A DNA stretch of 64,000 nucleotides from Nocardioides terrae. GTDB lineage: Bacteria; Actinomycetota; Actinomycetes; Propionibacteriales; Nocardioidaceae. The notes below the pieces were generated by a model, which searched no databases, was not told where the DNA came from, and was given only the letters and a program-made list of their open reading frames with translations. Below, piece after piece: positions 26,756-34,740 of this stretch. Each line of letters begins with the position of its first letter. Within the stretch, counting starts at the first letter, position 1. The position numbers and the translations under genes are program-made. The DNA is taken from the NCBI RefSeq assembly GCF_900112345.1, contig NZ_FOLB01000009.1, forward strand, positions 124,001 to 188,000, written 5' to 3'.

Positions 26756-29008
26756 CTAGGGGAGGTACCTCCCCGTCACGATGTCCTGCTGGTCGACCGG
26801 CCGACCCTGCTGGATCGTCCACGCCAGCCGGATCAGCGCGGCGTGCGACCACACCAGCGGCGTCGCGGCGCGGGTGCCCTCCCCCGGCTCGCAACAGGGA
26901 CGCCCGGTCGGCGGCCGGCCGTCCCAGACCTGCTCGGAGATCATGTCGCTGGGGTTGGCGGCCGCGGCCACCGAGGCCAGGTACGACGCGCCGGAGCGGC
27001 CGGCCGCGACCTCGTACTCACCCCGCTCGGCGGCGAGGATCGGCCAGCCGCGCCAGAAGGTCATGAACGTGCCGGGGTCGGTGATCGTCCACTCGCCACC
27101 CGTCGTCGTCTCGCCGTACCCGTCGTAGCTGAAGCGGTGCCAGAACGCCCCGTTCGGCGTCTCGAACCTCAGCTGCTGGTCGACCACGTCGAGCGACGAG
27201 GCGATCGCAGGGTCGAACGAGGGCAGGATGCCCATCAGCGGGAGGGCCAGGAAGCTGGGGTCGACCACCAGGCGCTGGTCGACCGAGGCCGGGCCGCCGT
27301 CGCCCATCTGGTAGGGCGACGGGGTGTTCGGCTGGCCGTTCTTCGTCAGCCGCAGGAAGTACGGCGACGCCGACAGCGGACCGTTGGTGGTGACCGTCCA
27401 GCCCTTCACGTTCGCCGCCCAGGTGTCGGCCGTGGCGAGCCAGCTCTGCGCGAGCTCGGGGTGGCCGTTGCGGGTGGCGATGTCGGCCGCGGCCACGAGG
27501 CCGGCGATCTGCGCGGCAATGGAGTTGGGCGAGTACCCCGACTGGTTCTCCCACCGCTCCTGCGGTGAGAACGGCGCGGCCAGGCCGGTGTCCGGGTCGT
27601 GGAAGCCGACGAGGAACTCGGCGGCCCTCCTGACCCCGGGCCAGGTGCTCGGGCCGGTCCGTCCGACCAGGTGCGCCAGCACGATTGGCAGGGCGACCTC
27701 GTCGAGCTGCAGCGAGCCCCAGACGGGTGTGCCGTCGACGTCGGAGTTCTGCGGGAAGGAGCCGTCGGCCTTCTGCTGGTGGCCGAAGAGCCAGTCGACG
27801 ACCCGGCGGGCGGCGGCCTGGTCCCCGTCGGCCCACAGGGCGGTGCCGAACTGGTAGGAGTCGCGCGCCCAGACCAGGTGGTAGGCGCCTGACGGCGAGG
27901 AGAGGTCGGGCTTCTTGTCGCCCCACACCCAGGGGGCGCTCGGCGAGGCGACGATGGCGCCCGGGTTGCGCTTGTCCTCGGCCGCGGCGATGACCAGCGC
28001 CGAGGCGCGGTACTGCCGCGCGACGGACGCGGCGCTCGCCGGCACCGGCCGCAGCGAGGACAGGTAGCCGTGCCAGCCGCGGTCGTAGCGACGCGCCGCC
28101 CGCGTGTACCCGGCGTGCAGCGAGCGGGTCGCGGCCGCCCGGGCAGTGCGGGTCGAGCCCCCGAACCCGAGCGCGATGGTCGCCGTCCGGTGCCCGCGAC
28201 GCCCGTCGAGCCGGCTGATCCGGGCCGCCTGGACGACGTTGCCCGGCCCGGCCGAGCGGTAGCGCTGCGTGAGGTCGCGCGAGCGGCGCAGCTGGCGGAT
28301 CGGCGCACCGGCCCGGCCGGCGTACGCGTTGGTGAGACGGGTCAGGCCGGGCCTCGCCTCCAGCGCCGTCGCCACGCTCCCGTCGGTGGCGAGCAGCGTG
28401 TGTCCGGCGGTCCGGCCGCGGTCGTCCGTCCCGTCGTTGCCGAGGGCCGGGTCGTAGACGGCGTAGACGCGGTAGCGGCGGCCGTCGAGGGAGGTGAGCC
28501 GGACCCGGAGGGCGAGCGTGTCGCGACGGGGGTCGGTGACGACCTCCTTGACGAGCCGGTAGCGGCCCGCCCGGCCGCCGACCTGCCGGAACCGCAGGCT
28601 GCTCGGGTCCGGTCGCGACGTGCGGAGGCGCATCCGGGTCTCGCGGTCGGTGAAGCGCGAACCGTCGGTCACCACCAGCTCGAGGCTGCGCACGCTCGGC
28701 GTCGAGAGGTCGGGGTAGAACACCTCGCTCACCCGGCCGTCCTGGAGCGTGAACCACACGTTGCTGCGCCGCGTGCGAGCCGTGCCGAAGCCGCTCTTGT
28801 CGGCCTCGGTCCACGTGCTCTTGACGCCCGGGCCGCCCGGAGCGGTGCGGGAGGCTACCGCGCCGGACGCGTGGTCGGCCTCCGGGGGCGCCGCCCCGGC
28901 GGGTACGCCGGATCTGACCGTCCCCGAGACGGCCAGGGCCGTCGCCAGGCCGGCGGCGAGCGTCGCCAGGCGGAGGGGTGCGTGCTGCAGAGCGGTGCGA
29001 GTGGTCAT
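26756..29008 (-). CDS. Secreted GH15 glucoamylase/glucodextranase
   Basis: A 750-residue exported glycoside hydrolase family 15 enzyme (glucan 1,4-alpha-glucosidase or glucodextranase type). A signal peptide spans about 1-40. A beta-sandwich N-domain (about 65-330: KSGFGTARTRRSNVWFTLQDG, SEVFYPD) precedes an (alpha/alpha)6 barrel with WARDSYQFGTALW, GSLQLDEVALPI, the general-acid region ERWENQSGYSPNSIA and the general-base region MISEQVWDG. The ATG at 29008 has GGAGG upstream; the longer reading to 29161 is unsupported. It releases glucose from alpha-glucans outside the cell; linkage preference is not determinable. Confidence 0.92.
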   Translation of the reverse strand: MTTRTALQHAPLRLATLAAGLATALAVSGTVRSGVPAGAAPPEADHASGAVASRTAPGGPGVKSTWTEADKSGFGTARTRRSNVWFTLQDGRVSEVFYPDLSTPSVRSLELVVTDGSRFTDRETRMRLRTSRPDPSSLRFRQVGGRAGRYRLVKEVVTDPRRDTLALRVRLTSLDGRRYRVYAVYDPALGNDGTDDRGRTAGHTLLATDGSVATALEARPGLTRLTNAYAGRAGAPIRQLRRSRDLTQRYRSAGPGNVVQAARISRLDGRRGHRTATIALGFGGSTRTARAAATRSLHAGYTRAARRYDRGWHGYLSSLRPVPASAASVARQYRASALVIAAAEDKRNPGAIVASPSAPWVWGDKKPDLSSPSGAYHLVWARDSYQFGTALWADGDQAAARRVVDWLFGHQQKADGSFPQNSDVDGTPVWGSLQLDEVALPIVLAHLVGRTGPSTWPGVRRAAEFLVGFHDPDTGLAAPFSPQERWENQSGYSPNSIAAQIAGLVAAADIATRNGHPELAQSWLATADTWAANVKGWTVTTNGPLSASPYFLRLTKNGQPNTPSPYQMGDGGPASVDQRLVVDPSFLALPLMGILPSFDPAIASSLDVVDQQLRFETPNGAFWHRFSYDGYGETTTGGEWTITDPGTFMTFWRGWPILAAERGEYEVAAGRSGASYLASVAAAANPSDMISEQVWDGRPPTGRPCCEPGEGTRAATPLVWSHAALIRLAWTIQQGRPVDQQDIVTGRYLP

Positions 29009-29123
29009 GGGTGCGCCTCCGCCATAGCCGGTGGCCCGGTGACGCCGGTCACAAACGCCTCCGCTGGTGTCGCATGACGTCCGCCGCAGCGGATTCGGCA
29101 AGGACCGGGCAACGGGCCCGACG

Positions 29124-29129
29124 TACGCT
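29124..29129 (+). promoter_or_regulatory. -10 element of MpaB-like gene (leaderless)
   Basis: TACGCT lies 6 bp before the ATG at 29136, placing the transcript start at the start codon. Confidence 0.4.
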
Positions 29130-29135
29130 CGCACC

Positions 29136-29990
29136 ATGGCGCTTCTCGACAGCGTGCGCACGAACCTGGCGGCGGCGCTCTTCGAGCGTGTGGCAGGCCC
29201 GGACGGCGCCGAGCACCGCGACCGGATCCACTACCGCGAGGGCCCGCGGTGGTTCGAGCCGGACAGTCCGATCATGCGTGTGCACGGCGACGCGTCGATG
29301 TTCGTCGGTGGGATCCGCGCGCTGCTGCTGCAGTCGCTGCACCCGGCGGCCATGCGCGGCGTCTCGGAGCACAGCGGCTACCGCGGCGACATGTGGGGAC
29401 GCCTCGCCCGCACCAGCAGGTTCATCGCCGTGACGACCTTCGGCCACGTCGAGGACGCCGAGGCGGCGGTCGCGCTCGTGCGGCGCATCCACGAGCACGT
29501 CAACGGCTCGATGCCCGACGGAACGCCCTACACGGCAACGGACCCGCACCTGCTCGGCTGGGTCCACGCCGCGGAGATCGACAGCTTCCTCACGGCGCAT
29601 CAGACGTACGGCGCCCGGCCGCTCGATCAGGCGGAGCGGGACGTGTACGTCGCCCAGACGGCCGAGATCGCCCGGCGGCTCGGCGTCCTCGAGCCGCCGA
29701 CCACCGAGGAGGAGCTGCGGCAGTTCCTGGCGGCCTATCGCCCGGAGCTGCGCGCCACCCCGGAGGCCCAGGAGGCGGTGGGCTACCTGCTCTTCAAGCC
29801 GCCGCTGCCGGCCGCCGCCCGGGTGCCCTACGGCGTGCTGGTCGCGGCTGCGGTCGGGCTGATGCCGCGCTGGACGCGCCGGCCGCTCCGACTGCCCTGG
29901 CTGCCGGTCGCCGAGCGGACCGTCGTGCGCGCCCTCGGCGGACTGGCGACCGGAACGATCCGCTGGGCGATGGCGGCTCCTGCGGCCTGA
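29136..29990 (+). CDS. MpaB-like oxygenase (DUF2236)
   Basis: A 284-residue protein of the DUF2236/MpaB family, putative heme-b oxygenases related to latex-clearing protein. Family hallmarks are GGIRALLLQSLHPAAMRGV, GRLARTSRFIAVTTFG, LLGWVHAAEIDSFL and the late LLFKPPLPAAARVPYG. The substrate is unknown. The ATG at 29136 begins the conserved N-terminus and has a -10 element just upstream. It diverges from the glucoamylase gene. Confidence 0.88.
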   Translation: MALLDSVRTNLAAALFERVAGPDGAEHRDRIHYREGPRWFEPDSPIMRVHGDASMFVGGIRALLLQSLHPAAMRGVSEHSGYRGDMWGRLARTSRFIAVTTFGHVEDAEAAVALVRRIHEHVNGSMPDGTPYTATDPHLLGWVHAAEIDSFLTAHQTYGARPLDQAERDVYVAQTAEIARRLGVLEPPTTEEELRQFLAAYRPELRATPEAQEAVGYLLFKPPLPAAARVPYGVLVAAAVGLMPRWTRRPLRLPWLPVAERTVVRALGGLATGTIRWAMAAPAA

Positions 29991-30051
29991 CGTCACACTT
30001 CTGCCGGCCCGTCCGTCAGCAGGACGAATCAACCGTAGAAGGAGTGTTCCG

Positions 30052-30288
30052 ATGAAGACGATGACCTGCCAGCAGCTCGGCGGACCCTGCCAGCTCGCTC
30101 ACCACGGCGCGACCGCCGACGACGTGATCAAGGCCCAGGACCGGCACCTCAAGGAGATGGTCGACCGCGGCGACGAGGCGCACGTCCCCGCCCGCAACGA
30201 CATGAAGGACCGCTGGAAGCACCCCATCGCCGGCATGGGCTGGTACCGCGACGCCAAGAAGACCTTCGCGGCGCTGCCCGAGGACTGA
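30052..30288 (+). CDS. DUF1059 small protein
   Basis: A 78-residue protein of the DUF1059 family, starting MKTMTCQQLGGPCQ with two early cysteines and the conserved HGATADDVIKAQDRHLKEM. These small proteins are common in actinobacteria; no role is established. A strong ribosome site (GAAGGAG) lies 8 bp upstream, suggesting high expression. Confidence 0.88.
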   Translation: MKTMTCQQLGGPCQLAHHGATADDVIKAQDRHLKEMVDRGDEAHVPARNDMKDRWKHPIAGMGWYRDAKKTFAALPED

Positions 30289-30364
30289 CCGCGGGCCTAC
30301 CCAGAATCGGGTCGATCGGCCGCTGACCGGTTTTGTCGGCGCCATGGTCGGGCAAGGCTGAGGC

Positions 30365-30919
30365 ATGGAGTCCGGGACCCGTCGAGGCGCCGTCGTGCTG
30401 CGCGTCGGGCACTTCGCGATCGAGATCCGGCGGTCGTGGGCCGTGCTGCTGACGGCGTACCTCATCGGAGGCTGCGTCACCGCCCTGGCCGGCGGCCACA
30501 CCGAGGTCGGCGGACGCGACGGCATCGTCGTGGCTGCCCTGGCGTTCGCGGTGCTGGCGTTCGCGGCTGCACTGTTCCACGAGGTCGGGCACGCGCTCGC
30601 CGGGGCGGCGTTCGGCCGTCGCGCGGTCGGGCTGGTCCTCAAGGCGGGCGCTGCCGTCCGGATCGAGGAGGCCGCGCCCGGCTCGCGCGGAGCGACGGCG
30701 TGGGCGGAGAGCCTGGTCGCGCTGAGCGGCCCGCTGGCCAGTGCGCTCATCGGGCTGGCCTACTACAACGTGAGCTCTGCGGTGACGTCGCCGTTCGCCT
30801 GGGCCGCCCTGCTCGCCTTCGTCGACGGGCTGGTCAACCTCGTCCCGGTCGTGGCGAACAGCGACGGGAACCGCGTCCTCCTCGCGCTGACCCGCTCCCG
30901 GCCGCGGTTGGTCGACTGA
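30365..30919 (+). CDS. M50-like membrane metalloprotease
   Basis: A 184-residue polytopic protein with the zinc motif HEVGH (in ALFHEVGHALAG) inside a hydrophobic segment and a second motif NLVPVVANSDGNR that resembles the NxxPxxxxDG third-ligand region of site-2 proteases. It has four to five membrane segments and no PDZ domain, a minimal rhomboid-sized M50 protein. It probably cleaves a membrane-bound protein, target unknown. The ATG at 30365 has a weak GAGG just upstream. Confidence 0.85.
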   Translation: MESGTRRGAVVLRVGHFAIEIRRSWAVLLTAYLIGGCVTALAGGHTEVGGRDGIVVAALAFAVLAFAAALFHEVGHALAGAAFGRRAVGLVLKAGAAVRIEEAAPGSRGATAWAESLVALSGPLASALIGLAYYNVSSAVTSPFAWAALLAFVDGLVNLVPVVANSDGNRVLLALTRSRPRLVD

Positions 30920-30999
30920 GGGGGCCGCTGGATGCGGCTGGAGCGCACGACACGCCGCGAACGTCGGCGTGTCGCGGTTCGGAGCCGCAGCGAGGGGCC

Positions 31000-31506
31000 C
31001 TACGGCCGCTCCCAGCGCATCACCCAGTACTGCACGCCGTAGGGCGCGTCGGCGTAGTCCACCGACACGAGCTCCGCACCGGCCAGGGCGTCGACCAGCG
31101 CGGGCAGCGCCTCGACGTCGGCCAGCAGCTCGCGGCCCAGCTCGAGGTCGACGTCCTTGAGCGCGGCGAGGTCCGGCCCGGCCAGCGCGGCGCCGAGCAG
31201 GGCGTCGTACGCCTCGGCGCGCGGGTCGAGGTAGCCGGGCGCCTTCTCCGTGCGGCACGCCGAGCCGTTGAGAACGACGAGACGGTCGCGGTCGCCCGGC
31301 TGCGCCGGCGCGCCTGCTCGAGCCACCTCGTCGAGCAGCGCGGCGCCCACCCGGCGCCCGGCATCCGACCCGACCACCTCGACGTCCGGCCCGAGCCACT
31401 CGACCGCGGAGAGCGCGGCGACGCGGAGCGGGGCGACCGGGTCACGCAGGGACGCGTACGCCGGCAGCAGGGCGAGGCACCCAGGGACGACCGCGATCCG
31501 GCTCAC
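31000..31506 (-). CDS. Class III extradiol dioxygenase B-like protein
   Basis: A 168-residue protein like the LigB-type extradiol dioxygenase subunit B-like proteins seen in actinobacteria. It starts MSRIAVVPGCLALLPAYASL; later parts are RLVVLNGSACRTEKAPGYLD and a C-terminal segment ending VQYWVMRWERP. Canonical metal-binding histidines of LigB are not obvious, so activity is doubtful. The GTG at 31506 overlaps the FolP2 stop (GTGA), making it the third gene of the gpgS-folP2 unit. Confidence 0.75.
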   Translation of the reverse strand: MSRIAVVPGCLALLPAYASLRDPVAPLRVAALSAVEWLGPDVEVVGSDAGRRVGAALLDEVARAGAPAQPGDRDRLVVLNGSACRTEKAPGYLDPRAEAYDALLGAALAGPDLAALKDVDLELGRELLADVEALPALVDALAGAELVSVDYADAPYGVQYWVMRWERP

Positions 31507-32366
31507 TGGATGCCCCTGATCGCCTGGGCCGGACGGCGGCGGCCGGCGATCGACCACACCATGTCGACGGTCTGCCGCGTCTCGAGCACCTGGTGGACGC
31601 GGTAGATCCGGGCGCCGGCCAGCGCGCAGACCGACGTGGCCGCGAGCGTGCCGAGCAGCCGCTCGCCGACAGGCACGTCGAGGGTCTCGCCGACGAAGTC
31701 CTTGTTGGACAGCGACACCAGGACGGGCCAGCCGGTGTCGACCATCTCCGAGATCCGGCGGGTCACCTCGAGGGAGTGGAAGGTGTTCTTGCCGAAGTCG
31801 TGCGCCGGGTCGATGACGATCGACTCGCGCGCGACGCCGGCCTCCAGCGCTCGCGAGGCATAGGCCTGGGTGTCGGCGAGGACGGCGGCCATCACATCGT
31901 CGTACTCGATCCGGAAGGGCCGCGTCCGCGGCGTCACTCCCCCGGTGTGCGTGCAGACGATCGCGGCGCCGTGCGCGGCCGCGACGTCGACCAGCTCCGG
32001 GTCGGCGCCGCCCCAGGCGTCGTTGAGCACGTCGGCGCCGGCTTCGCACACCGCGTCCCCGACCTCCGCCCGCCAGGTGTCCACCGAGATCACCAGGCCG
32101 GGGAACTCCGAACGGACCCGCGCGACGAAGTCGACCACGCGCGCCTTCTCCTCGGCGACCCCGATCTCCTCGCCGGGGGCCGCCTTGATGCCGCCGATGT
32201 CGACGATCTCGGCCCCCTGCTCGACGACCAGCCGGACGCGGTCGAACGCGGCCTGCTCCGCCCAGGTCGCGCCCTTGTCGAAGAAGGAGTCGGGGGTCCG
32301 GTTGACGATCGCCATCATCAGGGGCTGGTCGTCGGCGAAGGAGTGCCGTCGCAGCCGCAGCGTCAT
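31503..32366 (-). CDS. folP2: Dihydropteroate synthase paralog FolP2
   Basis: A 287-residue TIM-barrel protein of the dihydropteroate synthase family. It matches the FolP2 rather than the FolP1 group: the first motif reads MAIVNRTPDSFFDKG and the substrate loop reads DIGGIKAAPGEE, where true synthases have GESTRPG. Later segments (SVDTWRAEV, NDAWGG, IDPAHDFGKNTFH, LSNKDFVGETL) also match the mycobacterial FolP2. Mycobacterial FolP2 is reported to lack synthase activity, so a different role is likely. It overlaps gpgS by ATGA, the same neighbour as in mycobacteria. Confidence 0.9.
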   Translation of the reverse strand: MTLRLRRHSFADDQPLMMAIVNRTPDSFFDKGATWAEQAAFDRVRLVVEQGAEIVDIGGIKAAPGEEIGVAEEKARVVDFVARVRSEFPGLVISVDTWRAEVGDAVCEAGADVLNDAWGGADPELVDVAAAHGAAIVCTHTGGVTPRTRPFRIEYDDVMAAVLADTQAYASRALEAGVARESIVIDPAHDFGKNTFHSLEVTRRISEMVDTGWPVLVSLSNKDFVGETLDVPVGERLLGTLAATSVCALAGARIYRVHQVLETRQTVDMVWSIAGRRRPAQAIRGIQ

Positions 32367-33304
32367 GCGTGGACCTCCGTCTCGCCGACCTCCGCCGGGA
32401 CGTCCCTCGCCGGCGGCCGCTCGCCGACCAGCACCTGCTTGGTGGTGCTGGTGATCGCGCCCTCGCTCGGGACGAACTGCTGCAGGCTGACCGCGGCCCC
32501 CGGGCCAGGCTCGGCCACGAGCCCGCTCCGGCGGCCGGCGGCCGCCACGATCTGGGTCGCCATCAGACCGAGGTCGAGCAGCTCCTGGTGGCGGTGGCTG
32601 CGCCGGCCGAGGTCGACCTGGGCGATCGCGTCGAGCCCGCGCAGCCGCAGCGTGTCGACGAGGGCGGCCAGCTCGACGGCGTACCCGGTCGGGACCGACA
32701 GCGACGAGAAGAGCGAACGCCGCACCGCCCACTCCCCGGCCAGCGGCTGGACCAGGCCGGCGAGCTCCGGGAAGAGCATGGCGACGAGCGGCCGCGCGAC
32801 CAGCTCGGTGACCCGGCCGCCGTCCAGCCCGTGGCTGCCCGGGCGCCGGTAGAAGCCCTTGACCAGCTCCACCTCGGGGCGGGTCAGCAAGGGGCCGAGC
32901 AGGCCGGGGACGAAGTGGGTGTCCCACTCCTCGAGGTCGGCGTCCATGAAGACGATCAGGTCGCCCGTGGTGACGAAGAGCGACTTCCACATCGCCTCGC
33001 CCTTCCCCGGCACCGAGCCGAGGTCCGGGCGGATCGACGCCGACGCGTGGACGCGGGCGCCGGCGGTGGACGCCACCTCGGCGGTGGCGTCGGTGGAGTC
33101 GGAGTCGATGACGACGATCTCGTCGACGAGCCGCGCCGTGTCTATGAGCGCCTCGCGGACCCGGCCGACGATGAGGCCGACCGTCGCCGCCTCGTTGCGG
33201 GCGGGGACGACCAGGCTGACGCGCGTCTCCCCCTTCGCCTCGAGGAGGGACGCCAGGGTCCAGTCGCCCGCCTCGTAGGTGTTGGCCTCCGCCCAGTTCG
33301 GCAC
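32363..33304 (-). CDS. gpgS: Glucosyl-3-phosphoglycerate synthase
   Basis: A 313-residue GT-A glycosyltransferase (GT81) that transfers glucose from an NDP-glucose to 3-phosphoglycerate, the first step to glucosylglycerate and, in mycobacteria, methylglucose lipopolysaccharide. Motifs are LVVPARNEAATV, IDSDSTD, PGKGEAMWKS, the metal site FMDADLEEW, LVKGFYRRP, GGRVTELVARPL and LQPLAGEW. The GTG at 33304 has GGTAGG 9 bp upstream; a GTG at 33331 is in frame but lacks a ribosome site. It overlaps folP2 by four bases. Confidence 0.92.
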   Translation of the reverse strand: MPNWAEANTYEAGDWTLASLLEAKGETRVSLVVPARNEAATVGLIVGRVREALIDTARLVDEIVVIDSDSTDATAEVASTAGARVHASASIRPDLGSVPGKGEAMWKSLFVTTGDLIVFMDADLEEWDTHFVPGLLGPLLTRPEVELVKGFYRRPGSHGLDGGRVTELVARPLVAMLFPELAGLVQPLAGEWAVRRSLFSSLSVPTGYAVELAALVDTLRLRGLDAIAQVDLGRRSHRHQELLDLGLMATQIVAAAGRRSGLVAEPGPGAAVSLQQFVPSEGAITSTTKQVLVGERPPARDVPAEVGETEVHA

Positions 33305-33346
33305 GGATGCGAACCTACCGGTTGGACCCACGGCGCAAGCGCAGGG

Positions 33347-33823
33347 TCAGTGCGGCAGGTGCGTGCCGTAGAGCCGCTGGTGGTAGACCAGCGGCTCGCG
33401 GGTGTCGTGGGCCGCGCCGACCACATCGGCCAGGACCAGCGTGTGGTCCCCCGCCGGGATGAGCGAGCTCACCCGCGTGGCCACCCACGCGTGCGTGTCC
33501 GAGAGCGCGGGGCAGCCGTCGCGCAGCTCCCACCCGATCGCCGCGAAACGATCGGCGCCGCGGGTGGCGAACAGCGTCGCGACGTCGCTCTGACCGCTCG
33601 CCAGGATGTTGACGCCGAGCGGTGAGCCGACGCGGAGCCGGGTGAGCAGGGTGGCCCGGTTGTCGAGGGAGACGAGCAGCATCAGCGGGTCCATCGACAG
33701 CGACATGAAGGCGCTGACGGTGCTGCCGTGCGGTCGCTCGCCGTCGTACGTCGTCACGACCGCGACCGGACTGGCCACGTTGCGCATCGCCGCACGGAAC
33801 TCGGCCTCGAGCGTCTCTCTCAC
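33347..33823 (-). CDS. Flavin reductase family protein
   Basis: A 158-residue FMN-binding split-barrel protein of the flavin reductase-like family (FMN:NADH reductase component type). Typical parts are SPVAVVTTYDGERPHGSTVSAFM, SLSMDPLMLLVSLD and FGVNIL-like LGVNILASGQ. It would supply reduced flavin to a monooxygenase, but none is adjacent. The GTG start at 33823 lies 82 bp from the divergent sulfurtransferase gene. Confidence 0.9.
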   Translation of the reverse strand: MRETLEAEFRAAMRNVASPVAVVTTYDGERPHGSTVSAFMSLSMDPLMLLVSLDNRATLLTRLRVGSPLGVNILASGQSDVATLFATRGADRFAAIGWELRDGCPALSDTHAWVATRVSSLIPAGDHTLVLADVVGAAHDTREPLVYHQRLYGTHLPH

Positions 33824-33905
33824 ACTTCCCCCAACTCGGTCTGCACGGCGCAGGATTCCACCTCGCCCGTCCCCAGGTGTCCGCGGGGGCTGCCAGACTC
33901 ACCTC

Positions 33906-34724
33906 GTGGAGGTCCTGATCACTGCACCCGAGCTCGCCGCCGCGCTCGGATCCGCCCGCCCGCCCGTCGTCCTCGACGTGCGCTGGAAGCTCGGCGGGCC
34001 GCCCGGCCACGAGGACTATCTGCGCGGCCACGTCCCCGGCGCCGTGTACGTCGACCTCGACTCCGAGCTCGCCGCCCACGGTGAGCCGGCCGACGGCCGC
34101 CACCCGCTCCCCTCGGTCGACGCCCTCCAGGCCAGCGCGCGCCGCTGGGGGATCGCCGACGACCTCGTCGTGGTCTACGACGGCGAGGGCAACCTCTCCG
34201 CCGCCCGGGCGTGGTGGCTGCTGCGCTGGGCCGGCCACCCGGCCGTTCGCCTGCTCGACGGTGCGCTGCCGGCGTGGGTGGCGGCCGGGCTCCCTCTGGC
34301 CACCGACGACGTCACCCCCGCCCCCGGGACGGTGACGCTGTCCGGCGGCGCACTGCCGACCCTGACGGCCGACGACGCCGGCGCCTTCGACGGCGTCCTG
34401 CTCGACGCCCGTGCGGCGGAGCGGTTTCGCGGCGAGGTCGAGCCGATCGACCCGAAGGCCGGTCACATCCCCGGCGCGGTCAGCGCCCCGACCACCGCCA
34501 ACCTGACCGGCGACGGTCGGTTCAAGAGCGCCGAGGAGCTGCGCGGTCGCTTCGCCTCCGTCGGCGCGGACGGCAGCCGGCCGGTCGGCGCCTACTGCGG
34601 CTCGGGGGTCACCGCTGCCCACGAGGTCGCGGCGCTCGCCATCGCGGGGATCGACGCGGCGCTCTACCCCGGCTCGTGGTCGCAGTGGAGCAACCTCGAC
34701 CTGCCTGTCGCGACCGGCGACTGA
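33906..34724 (+). CDS. Thiosulfate/3-mercaptopyruvate sulfurtransferase
   Basis: A 272-residue tandem rhodanese. The N-terminal inactive domain carries LDVRWKLGGPPGHEDYLRGHVPGA and the signature DGEGN. The C-terminal domain has the catalytic cysteine in the loop AYCGSGVTA, preceded by LLDARAAERFRGE and GHIPGAV. It transfers sulfane sulfur from thiosulfate or mercaptopyruvate to acceptors such as cyanide or thiols. The GTG at 33906 starts the conserved region; a longer frame from 33606 overlaps the divergent flavin reductase gene. Confidence 0.92.
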   Translation: MEVLITAPELAAALGSARPPVVLDVRWKLGGPPGHEDYLRGHVPGAVYVDLDSELAAHGEPADGRHPLPSVDALQASARRWGIADDLVVVYDGEGNLSAARAWWLLRWAGHPAVRLLDGALPAWVAAGLPLATDDVTPAPGTVTLSGGALPTLTADDAGAFDGVLLDARAAERFRGEVEPIDPKAGHIPGAVSAPTTANLTGDGRFKSAEELRGRFASVGADGSRPVGAYCGSGVTAAHEVAALAIAGIDAALYPGSWSQWSNLDLPVATGD

Positions 34725-34740
34725 GGCGCTGCCGCGGCGG

